Positions 36,751 to 43,663 of a stretch of 64,000 nt of DNA are shown here, in pieces; the stretch's first letter is position 1, and every line of letters starts with the position of its first letter. The DNA comes from an uncultured Hungatella sp. Lineage in GTDB: Bacteria > Bacillota > Clostridia > Lachnospirales > Lachnospiraceae. The DNA lies in NCBI GenBank assembly GCA_949879795.1, contig CATLBR010000001.1:1-64000 (forward strand). The letters run 5' to 3'. A model generated the notes under the pieces. It did not search any database. It was not told the DNA's origin and worked only from the letters and a program-made list of their open reading frames with translations. The translations under genes and the position numbers were made by a program.

Positions 36751-37190
36751 TTATCCCTGTATAGAACTGTTCTGTGGTTTGTCGAAAGCAGGGTTGAAGG
36801 CATAGAAATTGCGGCTGTTAAGGTGATCCTGTACATCCCGAAGGGTTTCGCCGAAACGCTGGAAGTGGACGATCTCTCGCTCTCTGAGGAAACGGATGGG
36901 GTCGCAGACCTCCGGATCTTTCACTACACGAAGAATATTGTCATAGGTGGAGCGGGCTTTCTGTTCTGCAGCCATATCCTCAAAAAGATCCGTAATGGGG
37001 TCGCCCTTTGACTGGAACTCGCAGGCGTTGAAGGGTACACCTCCTGCGGCCTGAGGCCAGATACCTGTGGTGTGGTCAATATAGTAGGGACCGAAACCCG
37101 AGGCTTCAATCTGCTCTGGTGTCAGATTTCTTGTCAGTTGGTGGACAATGGCCGCAACGATCTCCAGGTGTGCCAGCTCTTCGGTTCCTA
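36751..37190 (-). pseudogene. cotJC: cotJC 3' part (interrupted gene)
   Basis: C-terminal 145 codons of the spore-coat manganese-catalase-like protein CotJC, beginning at GTEELAHLEIVAAIVHQL and ending FDKPQNSSIQG. Metal-ligand-type residues appear in EELAHLE and in DMAAEQKARSTYDNI. No start codon or ribosome site precedes it; the preceding bases belong to the inserted element. The 5' part lies 4.3 kb away at 41509-41693 on the same strand. The two parts are in the same reading phase about the shared TAGG core, so removal of 37191-41512 gives one 206-residue frame reading LTDIGTEELAHLE, as in intact CotJC proteins. Confidence 0.88.
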
Positions 37191-37211
37191 CATTATGCTC
37201 AGAAATGTTCC
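37187..37211. other. Left attachment site
   Basis: Core CCTA (37187-37190) joins cotJC 3' sequence on its left to element sequence on its right; the arm GAAATGTTCC is at 37202-37211. Confidence 0.65.
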
Positions 37212-37270
37212 AAATCAAGCTCTATGCGGACAAGCTCATTTTTTATAGGAAACCACACTATCGTTAACAT

Positions 37271-37340
37271 CGATCGTGTGCGCTTTACTAAATTGACTTT
37301 TTTAAAAAATTCAGATATACTATAGTAAAGTACACAATCG
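37271..37340 (+). promoter_or_regulatory. abiE promoter flanked by inverted repeats
   Basis: TTGACT (37293-37298), a 17-base spacer and TATACT (37316-37321). The promoter is bracketed by CGCTTTACTA (37281-37290) and TAGTAAAGTA (37323-37332), whose repeats extend outward through GATCGTGTG and CACAATCG. AbiEi antitoxins are known to autorepress by binding inverted repeats in their promoter, so these are the likely operators. Confidence 0.7.
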
Positions 37341-37377
37341 TTAAGAAATTTGCGTGTAATTTAGTAGAGGTGGGGCA

Positions 37378-37986
37378 ATGTCCGATGAAAAATCAATAGA
37401 TGCTGTCAGGAAGATTTTTTCCAAACACGATAATATAATGACAACTGCAGAGCTGGATTCCTATAGAATTTACTATGCCGATATTCAACGGCTATTAAGC
37501 GAGGGTTTCATTGAAAAAATCAAACGGGGCTATTATCATTGGACGGAAACCTGTGGCGAACAGGAAATTAAAATTATAAACCGTCTGTTCCCCGATGCGG
37601 TGCTTTGCATGGAAACCGCCCTCTTCTATTATCAGTACAGTGACCGCAATCCTGCCGAGTGGAATATTACGATTGATAAAAATGTCTCCAGAAGTCGTAC
37701 GAATATCGACTACCCATTTGTAAAGGCATATCGGGTTGAGCCGGTTTTAGTACCCTTCGGCGAAACAAAAGGCAGCATTAACTTTGTGGATGTCCGTATC
37801 TATGATCGTGACCGTACCATTTGCGATGTGCTGCGGAATATGAACAAAATGGATAGGGAGATTTTTAATAAGGCAATACAAGGATATGTGAAAGATCTGA
37901 AAAAAAATATACCGAAACTTATGGAGTATGCGAAAGTATTGCGTGTGCAAAAGCGTGTAAAAGAATTGATCGGAGTGTGGTTGTGA
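37378..37986 (+). CDS. abiEi: AbiEi-family antitoxin (type IV toxin-antitoxin)
   Basis: 202-residue antitoxin and autorepressor. The N-terminal winged helix (IFSKHDNIMTTAELDSYRI then IQRLLSEGFIEKIKRGYY) is the AbiEi DNA-binding domain. The C-terminal part holds the antitoxin domain (LFPDAVLCMETALFYY; DRTICDVLRNMNKMDREIF). It counteracts the nucleotidyltransferase toxin encoded next without binding it, as type IV systems do. GAGGTGGGGCA precedes the ATG. The stop and the toxin start overlap as TGATG. It is the first gene inside the cotJC-interrupting element and would help keep the element in the population and possibly block phage. Confidence 0.88.
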   Translation: MSDEKSIDAVRKIFSKHDNIMTTAELDSYRIYYADIQRLLSEGFIEKIKRGYYHWTETCGEQEIKIINRLFPDAVLCMETALFYYQYSDRNPAEWNITIDKNVSRSRTNIDYPFVKAYRVEPVLVPFGETKGSINFVDVRIYDRDRTICDVLRNMNKMDREIFNKAIQGYVKDLKKNIPKLMEYAKVLRVQKRVKELIGVWL

Positions 37987-38888
37987 TGGCTGATGCAGCT
38001 GCATCTGTTTTGGCAAAGATTAAGAATAAGGCGAGGGCAGCTGGCATCAGCTATCAGCAATGCCTACAGCTTTTTATGCAGGAGGAGTTTTTGCGGAAGC
38101 TCTCAAAGTCTGGATATGAGGATACACTTATTCTCAAGGGCGGATTGTTTATCTATACGCTCACCAATTTTGAAAGCAGGGCAACGATTGATGTGGATTT
38201 CTTGCTTTGTGGCGTATCCAATTCATTGGAGGAGGTAAAAGCTCTTATCCTAAAAATTCTCGCTACGCCTACGGGGAATGATTATATTGAGATGAGCGCG
38301 AAAGGATTTGAGGAGATCTCGCCGCAGAGGAAATATCACGGCATTAGCACACAGATTATCGGAAAGATAAAAAATGTCCGAGTTCCCTTTAATGTGGATA
38401 TTGGTGTGGGCGATGTGATTGTTCCCCGCGCCGAGCAAAGGGCTATCCACACACAGCTTCCCGATTTTGAAGCTCCTGTCATTATGACATATTCTCTTGA
38501 AAGCACCATAGCCGAAAAGTTTGACGCTATCCTGCAACGGTTTGAACTGACGGGCAGAATGAAAGACTTTTACGATATTTATTATCTGGCAAGAACTTTT
38601 GATTTTGACGGAGCGAGATTGCAGACGGCAATATACAGAACATTGGAACGGCGAGGGACGCCCTGCGAAAAGGGCAGTTTTAAGCGTATTCTCACACTTG
38701 CTGAGGATATGGATATGCAGAAGCGTTGGAAATTTTTTTTGAAAACCATAAGGGATGATTTACTTGAGTTTTCAGTGGTTATTGAGGGAATACAGAAATT
38801 CCTTGAGCCTGTATTTGATGCGATTGTGAGTGAGGAAGAATGGCAGAAACATTGGTTTTGCAGCAAACTAAGATGGGCATACGATTGA
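37986..38888 (+). CDS. abiEii: AbiEii-family nucleotidyltransferase toxin
   Basis: 300-residue DNA-polymerase-beta-fold nucleotidyltransferase. The family's active-site region is seen as LILKGGLFIYTLTNFESRAT followed by IDVDFLL (residues about 47-74), where the Gly-Gly and the Asp-x-Asp pair bind the nucleotide and metal. FNVDIGVGDVI near residue 138 and a KFDAI/MKDFYDIYYLAR segment are further AbiEii landmarks. AbiEii toxins add nucleotides to RNA, including tRNA acceptor ends, and halt growth. Start ATG 37986 overlaps the antitoxin stop by one base, ensuring coupled translation. Confidence 0.88.
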   Translation: MADAAASVLAKIKNKARAAGISYQQCLQLFMQEEFLRKLSKSGYEDTLILKGGLFIYTLTNFESRATIDVDFLLCGVSNSLEEVKALILKILATPTGNDYIEMSAKGFEEISPQRKYHGISTQIIGKIKNVRVPFNVDIGVGDVIVPRAEQRAIHTQLPDFEAPVIMTYSLESTIAEKFDAILQRFELTGRMKDFYDIYYLARTFDFDGARLQTAIYRTLERRGTPCEKGSFKRILTLAEDMDMQKRWKFFLKTIRDDLLEFSVVIEGIQKFLEPVFDAIVSEEEWQKHWFCSKLRWAYD

Positions 38889-38983
38889 TATTGGGAAGGA
38901 GCAAAATGGCGGGAGCATGGGGAGCGTGTATGATGAGTGGGGAACCATCTGTAGGGTTGCAAAGTATTTGAGGAGGGCAGAGC

Positions 38984-39364
38984 ATGGATCAGGATGTGTT
39001 ATATTTTTTTGACGGAAAGCAGGAGGCGCTGTTACTGTATAAGGCTTTTGAAGAAAGAGTTTTTTCAGAGGTGAACGGCGTGAAGGTCAAAGTGCAGAAA
39101 ACGCAGATTGCTTTTTCCATCAGACGCCAGTTTGCTTTCGTTTCTTTTCTGCCGGTGCGGAAAGCTAAGGAGCGGCCGGAGGTTTATATTGTGGTGACTT
39201 TCGGACTGGGATATCGCTTGGAATCCCCGCGCATAGATGCGGCGGTGGAGCCGTACCCCGGACGTTTTACCCACCATGTCCTGGTCTCCGGGATATGGGA
39301 GATCGATGATGAGCTGATGGGATGGGTGAAGGAGGCGGCTGCCTTTTCGGCTGGTAAGCGCTGA
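38984..39364 (+). CDS. DUF5655 family protein
   Basis: 126-residue protein matching the DUF5655 pattern throughout: KAFEERVFSEVNGVKVKVQK, then FAFVSFLPVRKAKERPEVYI, VTFGLGYRLESPRIDAAVEP and a C-terminal DDELMGWVKEAAAFSAGKR. The fold is probably a small alpha/beta domain; the function is unknown. Such genes occur alone or next to nucleases. GGAGGGCAGAGC precedes the ATG. It is third in the element, 95 bases after the toxin gene. Confidence 0.82.
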   Translation: MDQDVLYFFDGKQEALLLYKAFEERVFSEVNGVKVKVQKTQIAFSIRRQFAFVSFLPVRKAKERPEVYIVVTFGLGYRLESPRIDAAVEPYPGRFTHHVLVSGIWEIDDELMGWVKEAAAFSAGKR

Positions 39365-39496
39365 ATGGAACCGCTTCTTTTTCTGTTCATGAATGCTGCC
39401 CACTGCATGATGACAACGTTCAAAAAAAGGATTAGCTCACTTGTTATATGGTACAATCACTCGCTCATACATTGAGAATGAGGGAGGTGTTGCCTA

Positions 39497-39682
39497 TTGA
39501 AGCATAGAGAATTTAGTTATGTTGGCGAGCCTGTTCCAGAGTTGAATGAGCGGGAACACGCAGCATTTTTTATGAATTTTCAAAGGTCAATTCTTTTATC
39601 ATTAGAAAAACGGAATCTGTTGACCGCATCACAGCGGGAACGCTGTTTGCTTGAGCTTGAGAAAAAATATCGCCTAAATTAG
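39497..39682 (+). CDS. Small protein upstream of the recombinase
   Basis: 61-residue protein starting with TTG behind GAGGGAGGTG. It is charged and helical: YVGEPVPELNEREHAAFFMN, then LLSLEKRNLLTASQRERCLL and LEKKYRLN, a pattern seen in short proteins next to serine recombinases of mobile elements. A terminator follows, so it is separate from the recombinase transcript. A role as recombination directionality factor or regulator is possible by position only. Confidence 0.6.
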   Translation: MKHREFSYVGEPVPELNEREHAAFFMNFQRSILLSLEKRNLLTASQRERCLLELEKKYRLN

Positions 39683-39689
39683 AAAAAAG

Positions 39690-39719
39690 CAACGTCAGGC
39701 ATAAACGCTTGACGTTTTT
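39690..39719 (+). terminator. Terminator after the small element gene
   Basis: AACGTCA (39691-39697) pairs with TGACGTT (39710-39716), followed by TTTA. Confidence 0.6.
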
Positions 39720-39833
39720 ACATATCACTGACGGATTTTCGCATTGTTTGAAGCATTTGCATATTCGACATACCATTTTCAATTAACTATACAGAAAATA
39801 CGGCTGGGGATTGTCGGGAAAGGAGATATTCTT

Positions 39834-41672
39834 ATGTCAATAGATAAATATGAAACCCTGAATCAAGAAAGAAAGATACAGCACACAAAGAGAAAGGTTG
39901 CCGCATACTGCCGTGTATCTACGGATAATGAAGACCAGGCAAATTCATTTGAAAGTCAGCAGCGTTATTTCAGACAATATATAGAGAGTAATCCTGATTG
40001 GGAGATTTATGAAGTGTTTGCGGATGAAGGCATCTCCGGAACGAACACGAAAAAAAGGAAAGAATTTAACCGCATGATTGCGTGTGCGAAAAACGGTGAA
40101 TTTGATTTGATTGTAACAAAAGAAATCTCCCGTTTTGCGAGAAATACCCTTGACAGTATATTTTATACCCGTGACCTGAAGAAGCATGGCGTGGGGGTTA
40201 TCTTTATGAATGATAACATCAACACTTTAGACGGTGATTCGGAGCTTCGTCTTGCCATTATGTCCTCGATCGCGCAGGAGGAAAGCCGTAAGACTTCCGA
40301 GCGTGTGAAATGGGGGCAGAAACGCCAGATGGAGCAGGGAGTTGTGTTTGGGCGGAGTATGCTTGGCTACGATGTGAAAGACGGAAAAATGTATATTAAC
40401 GAGGATGGGGCAAAAGTTGTCCGTCTTATCTTCCACAAGTTTGTAGATGAGGGGAAAGGAACTCATGTGATTGCCCGTGAACTTCGGGAGGAGGGCATTA
40501 AGCCCATGCGGGTAAAAGAATGGCAGAACACAGTTATTCTCCGCGTAATTCGCAATGAAAAATACTGCGGTGATTTGGTGCAGAAAAAAACCTATACGCC
40601 GGATTTTTTATCTCATGAAAAAAAATATAATCGAGGGCAAGAGGAATTTGTGATTATCAAAGACCATCATGAGCCTATTATTTCCCGTGAGATGTTTGAC
40701 AGAGCAAACCGTATGTTAGATGAAAAATCACTTTCGCAGGAGGGAAAATCAAAGCACAGCAACCGATATCCGTTTTCTGGTAAAATCAAATGCGGATGCT
40801 GCGGTTCAAGTTATGTGGCGAGATATAAAACCCGAAAAAATGGAAGCCGCTATAAGGCGTGGTGGTGTCTTGAAGCTGCAAGGCATGGAAGTCCTCATGT
40901 GGACAAAGCAGGGAATCAAGTTGGATGCAGGGGACTTAGCATACGCAACGAAGATGCAATCCATATCATGTATCTTGTCACGGGCAGCTTAAAGTATAAA
41001 AAGGAGAAAGTCACTAACGATTTGCTTGCTATTATCAAGTCTGTTATCGCAATGGATGCCGCAGGTGCAGACAGTGAGAAAATAAAATCACAGATAAAAA
41101 CGATTGAGGAGAAGCGCACAGACCTCATTGACCTTTATACATCTGGCGATATTACCAGAGATGAATTTTCGGCAGCAAGGGCAAAATGTGATAATGAGAT
41201 TGTCGAACTGCAATCCGTGATAGATAGTATAGACAAACAAAGGGAGATAATTGAAAAACAGCAAGAGCTTGTTGGTGAAATTACAGAAGTGATGAATGAG
41301 CTTATAAATGGTGTGGAATATGAAGATGATATTTACAAAGAAATCTTAGATAAAATGGTTGTGAATGACAAAGACCATATTGAGGTGTATTTGAATCTGC
41401 TTCCCCTCAAATGGAGCTACACGGCTGCAAAAAGCGTAAACTGTCCCCAGGGCAAAACGCTAAAAAAAGCGCAAGCCCCTGAGATGGAACATTTCAGGGG
41501 CTTCTCTACCTATATCTGTAAGCACTGCCTTTCCTATATCGTAGGGCATAGCGTAGCGCTGGGAAAGATAACGCATGGAGGCGCCCATCTCTCCGTCTGG
41601 TCCGCCATACTGACTCATAATAAACTGTGCCATCTTAGGATTAGGCTGGCTGATGTTTACCGGATACTGTAA
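39834..41672 (+). CDS. Large serine recombinase of the cotJC element
   Basis: Site-specific recombinase expected to integrate and excise the element. The catalytic Ser29 is in AAYCRVST; the resolvase domain continues through ADEGISGTNTKKRKEFNRM and ISRFARNTLDSI. A Recombinase domain follows (HVIARELREEGIKPMRVKEW), then a zinc ribbon (KCGCCGSSYVARYKTRKNG), and a coiled-coil segment of about 100 residues. AAAGGAGATATTC precedes the ATG. The frame has no stop inside the element: it crosses the right attachment core at 41509 and takes its last 54 codons from the antisense strand of cotJC. In a circularised element it would instead end at TAG 37246-37248, after 578 residues rather than 612. Confidence 0.9.
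   Translation: MSIDKYETLNQERKIQHTKRKVAAYCRVSTDNEDQANSFESQQRYFRQYIESNPDWEIYEVFADEGISGTNTKKRKEFNRMIACAKNGEFDLIVTKEISRFARNTLDSIFYTRDLKKHGVGVIFMNDNINTLDGDSELRLAIMSSIAQEESRKTSERVKWGQKRQMEQGVVFGRSMLGYDVKDGKMYINEDGAKVVRLIFHKFVDEGKGTHVIARELREEGIKPMRVKEWQNTVILRVIRNEKYCGDLVQKKTYTPDFLSHEKKYNRGQEEFVIIKDHHEPIISREMFDRANRMLDEKSLSQEGKSKHSNRYPFSGKIKCGCCGSSYVARYKTRKNGSRYKAWWCLEAARHGSPHVDKAGNQVGCRGLSIRNEDAIHIMYLVTGSLKYKKEKVTNDLLAIIKSVIAMDAAGADSEKIKSQIKTIEEKRTDLIDLYTSGDITRDEFSAARAKCDNEIVELQSVIDSIDKQREIIEKQQELVGEITEVMNELINGVEYEDDIYKEILDKMVVNDKDHIEVYLNLLPLKWSYTAAKSVNCPQGKTLKKAQAPEMEHFRGFSTYICKHCLSYIVGHSVALGKITHGGAHLSVWSAILTHNKLCHLRIRLADVYRIL
41475..41501 (-). terminator. Minus-strand terminator just inside the right element end
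   Basis: GCCCCTGA (41475-41482) pairs with TCAGGGGC (41494-41501). Read on the minus strand it is followed by TTGCGCTTTTTTTAGC. It would stop cotJ transcripts soon after they enter the element. Its loop contains most of the attP arm GGAACATTTC. Confidence 0.75.
41486..41512. other. Right attachment site
   Basis: Arm GGAACATTTC (41486-41495) and core CCTA (41509-41512), after which the sequence is the 5' part of cotJC on the minus strand. Confidence 0.65.
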
Positions 41673-41693
41673 CCGTTTCTCATAATTCCACAT
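41509..41693 (-). pseudogene. cotJC: cotJC 5' part (interrupted gene)
   Basis: N-terminal 62 codons of CotJC: MWNYEKRLQYPVNISQPNP, then MAQFIMSQYGGPDGEMGAS, MRYLSQRYAMP and VLTDIG, where homology stops at the element core. Without excision the frame runs 15 more codons into element DNA (REAPEMFHLRGLRFF). GGAAGGAGGTAACAGC precedes the ATG, so the gene is still set up for translation. cotJC products are manganese-catalase-like inner coat proteins made in the mother cell under sigma-E. A terminator inside the element would end the transcript, so no CotJC is expected unless the element is removed. Confidence 0.9.
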
Positions 41694-41953
41694 GTGCTGT
41701 TACCTCCTTCCCAGGGCCATTTTCCCTGAACCCAAGTCCAATATTGATTAGAATGAACATGATCTACCGTCAGCGGGGCGTAATTTGCTTCATAAGCCTC
41801 CTTGGCATCATTGCGGATTTTTGCTACATATTGATAGTAGCCAAGAGCTGCCTGGTCGCAGGGATGGGTATCCAAAAACAGGAGTACATCATCCATGGCA
41901 AAGCTGGCCTGATCAATGACGGTCAACAGCTGGTTAGGATCAGAAACTGGCAT
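41657..41953 (-). CDS. cotJB: Spore coat protein CotJB
   Basis: 98-residue CotJB. The family core is intact: LLTVIDQASFAMDDVLLFLD, THPCDQAALGYYQYVA and the Trp-rich end WTWVQGKWPWEGG, followed here by a short extra tail that overlaps the cotJC start. ATG 41953 is chosen because GGGGAGGTG lies upstream and it overlaps the cotJA stop as TAATG; an in-frame GTG three codons earlier is less likely. CotJB is needed for assembly of the CotJ proteins into the inner coat. Confidence 0.93.
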   Translation of the reverse strand: MPVSDPNQLLTVIDQASFAMDDVLLFLDTHPCDQAALGYYQYVAKIRNDAKEAYEANYAPLTVDHVHSNQYWTWVQGKWPWEGGNSTCGIMRNGYSIR

Positions 41954-42183
41954 TATCGGCACCTCCCCATATTAAAAGTCAGATCAAGATCAGGAAAAAT
42001 AGTTCCTCTCTGGAATCCTTTTTCCAGAGAATAGGTCTGTTGCCATTGCTGCCACGGAACATATCCCATGCCCACAGGGGACTGTTCCATGGAGCCCGGA
42101 CGGGTGTTGGGACATGAAAACTGTCCTGCAGCCTGCCCGCCGTCAGTACAGACGGACGTTTGATTGTTATAAGAACAAGCCAT
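41953..42183 (-). CDS. cotJA: Spore coat-associated protein CotJA
   Basis: 76-residue CotJA, first gene of the coat operon. The C-terminal half carries the family signature MGYVPWQQWQQTYSLEKGFQ then GTIFPDLDLTF; the N-terminal half is Cys/Gln-rich and variable. GAAAGGAG precedes the ATG. It starts 25 bases after the stop of the Rieske/FAD oxidoreductase gene, so the two may be co-transcribed. Expression in the mother cell during sporulation is known for cotJ operons; no sigma-E promoter could be assigned with confidence here. Confidence 0.93.
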   Translation of the reverse strand: MACSYNNQTSVCTDGGQAAGQFSCPNTRPGSMEQSPVGMGYVPWQQWQQTYSLEKGFQRGTIFPDLDLTFNMGRCR

Positions 42184-42208
42184 AAAAACTCCTTTCTAAA
42201 AGGTGCGG

Positions 42209-43549
42209 TTATGGTATCAATTTATGACAATGGCAGGAAGTCTGTGCAGGTCCTGTGATCAGATGTCCCAGGCGGTCAAAGCGTGAACCGTGGCAGGGAC
42301 AGTCCCAGGTAGATTCTGCACTGTTCCATGTGAGACGGCAGCCCATATGTGGGCATCTCATAATTCCGTGTCCCATTCCTTTTGCAAGTGTTTTGACGGA
42401 TACAGCCATATGGGTGGCCAGCCGGGGTGAGGAGGCACGCACATGTAGGCGCGATGGTGAGTAGACAGGTTCATAGGGGGAGGAATGACCGCAGATCAGA
42501 TTCGTCAGCAGACGGGCTGACACCATAGAAAGAGTCATTCCCCATTTGCCGAACCCGGTGGCTACATACCAGTCAGGAGTACGACGGGAGTAAAGTCCTA
42601 TAAAAGGAAGGGAATCCAAAGTCATGCAGTCCTGAGCCGACCACTGACAAACAATGTGGGCATGGGGGAAAATCTGACGGGCTGAGGATACCAGAGCGTC
42701 ATAAGGCTCTGGTTTTGGGTGACCTACCCGATGTCCCTGCCCGCCTAAAAGAAGACAGGAGTCTGCACTGCGCAGAGACAGCCCGTCCTGATCGATGCCA
42801 AGATACATATTTTTAAGATGGGAGGCATTGTTCAGAGCCACCACATAGCTCTGCTCCTGATACATCCTCAAAAAATAATATCCTGGAATCAGAGGAAAGG
42901 GATAGTGGCAGGCAAAGATAATTTTTTTTGCGGTGACTCTGCCGTGGGGTGTAAAGAGCACATGGCCTTTTACAGAGATGACAGGAGTATGCTCAAAAAC
43001 AGTGAGGGTGGATGACAGAGCCTCTAAAAATCTCAGAGGGTGGAACGAGGCCTGATCCGGAAAGCATATGGCCCGCTTTACGGAAAATGGGAGTTCTGTG
43101 TCAGTCATTTCCATGGCTGGAATTCCGGCCCGCCGGGCTGCCATGGTTTCCAGATGAATTGCGTCTGGCTGCGCTGTAGTATAGAGGAAAGAAGACTTTT
43201 TTTCAAAGGAGCAGTTTATAGAGCGGGAAATAATAAGCTGTTCATAGTCCCGGATAGCCTGCTGGTTGGATTTTGCATAAAGTCTTGTGATGGTTTCACC
43301 GTAATCAGCAAGGAGTTTTTGGTAGATCAGGCCGTGTTGCGACGTGATTTTGGCAGTGGTTTTAGAAGTTTGGCCGCTGGCGATGGTTTTCGCCTCCAGC
43401 ACCACCGTCGATTTCCCTTCCATAGTCAGATAAAAAGCAGTGAGAATTCCTGCAAGACCGCCTCCGATGACGGCGATTTCTGTGTCTAAGCTGCCGGAAA
43501 GCTGATTTCGGCCTGGGATCTGACAAGTTTGATTCCAAATAGATTTCAT
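42209..43549 (-). CDS. FAD-dependent oxidoreductase with C-terminal Rieske domain
   Basis: 446-residue DAO-type flavoenzyme. The N-terminal dinucleotide fold is EIAVIGGGLAGILTAFYLT; a glycine-oxidase-like substrate domain follows, with the second FAD contact near YVATGFGKWGMTLS. The last 60 residues form a Rieske [2Fe-2S] domain with ligands in CPHMGC and CPCHGSRFD. Start ATG 43549 is preferred because GAGGTGAATATC precedes it. Such fusions are widespread in spore-formers but their substrate is not known. Position directly upstream of cotJABC suggests sporulation-linked expression. It diverges from the Cys/Gly-rich repeat gene. Confidence 0.88.
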   Translation of the reverse strand: MKSIWNQTCQIPGRNQLSGSLDTEIAVIGGGLAGILTAFYLTMEGKSTVVLEAKTIASGQTSKTTAKITSQHGLIYQKLLADYGETITRLYAKSNQQAIRDYEQLIISRSINCSFEKKSSFLYTTAQPDAIHLETMAARRAGIPAMEMTDTELPFSVKRAICFPDQASFHPLRFLEALSSTLTVFEHTPVISVKGHVLFTPHGRVTAKKIIFACHYPFPLIPGYYFLRMYQEQSYVVALNNASHLKNMYLGIDQDGLSLRSADSCLLLGGQGHRVGHPKPEPYDALVSSARQIFPHAHIVCQWSAQDCMTLDSLPFIGLYSRRTPDWYVATGFGKWGMTLSMVSARLLTNLICGHSSPYEPVYSPSRLHVRASSPRLATHMAVSVKTLAKGMGHGIMRCPHMGCRLTWNSAESTWDCPCHGSRFDRLGHLITGPAQTSCHCHKLIP

Positions 43550-43663
43550 GATATTCACCTCACAGTTAGAATGTGCAGATTTTCGAAAAGTAACCATGCC
43601 TGCACACAATGTCCCACGCATTCATAGGATATAGTACAAACATTAAAATAAAGGAGATTCAAA

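Larger units (their letters stand above)
37187..41512 (+). mobile_element. Recombinase-encoding element inserted in cotJC
   Basis: About 4.32 kb bounded by the direct repeat CCTA (37187-37190 and 41509-41512), which is TAGG on the cotJC strand. Cargo: abiEi/abiEii, a DUF5655 gene, a 61-codon gene and a large serine recombinase next to the right end. GAAATGTTCC (37202-37211) and GGAACATTTC (41486-41495) are exact inverted repeats 11 and 13 bases from the core, giving the dyad expected of a serine-recombinase attP with CC/GG as central dinucleotide. The layout matches sporulation-gene intervening elements such as skin in sigK. Confidence 0.82.

Noticed and set aside
39834-41672. Treating the last 54 codons of the recombinase as conserved protein
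   Set aside because: They are exactly the antisense of the cotJC 5' part, so they come from the insertion site.
41657-41962. GTG start for cotJB at 41962
   Set aside because: ATG 41953 has better spacing from GGGGAGG and forms the usual TAATG overlap with cotJA.
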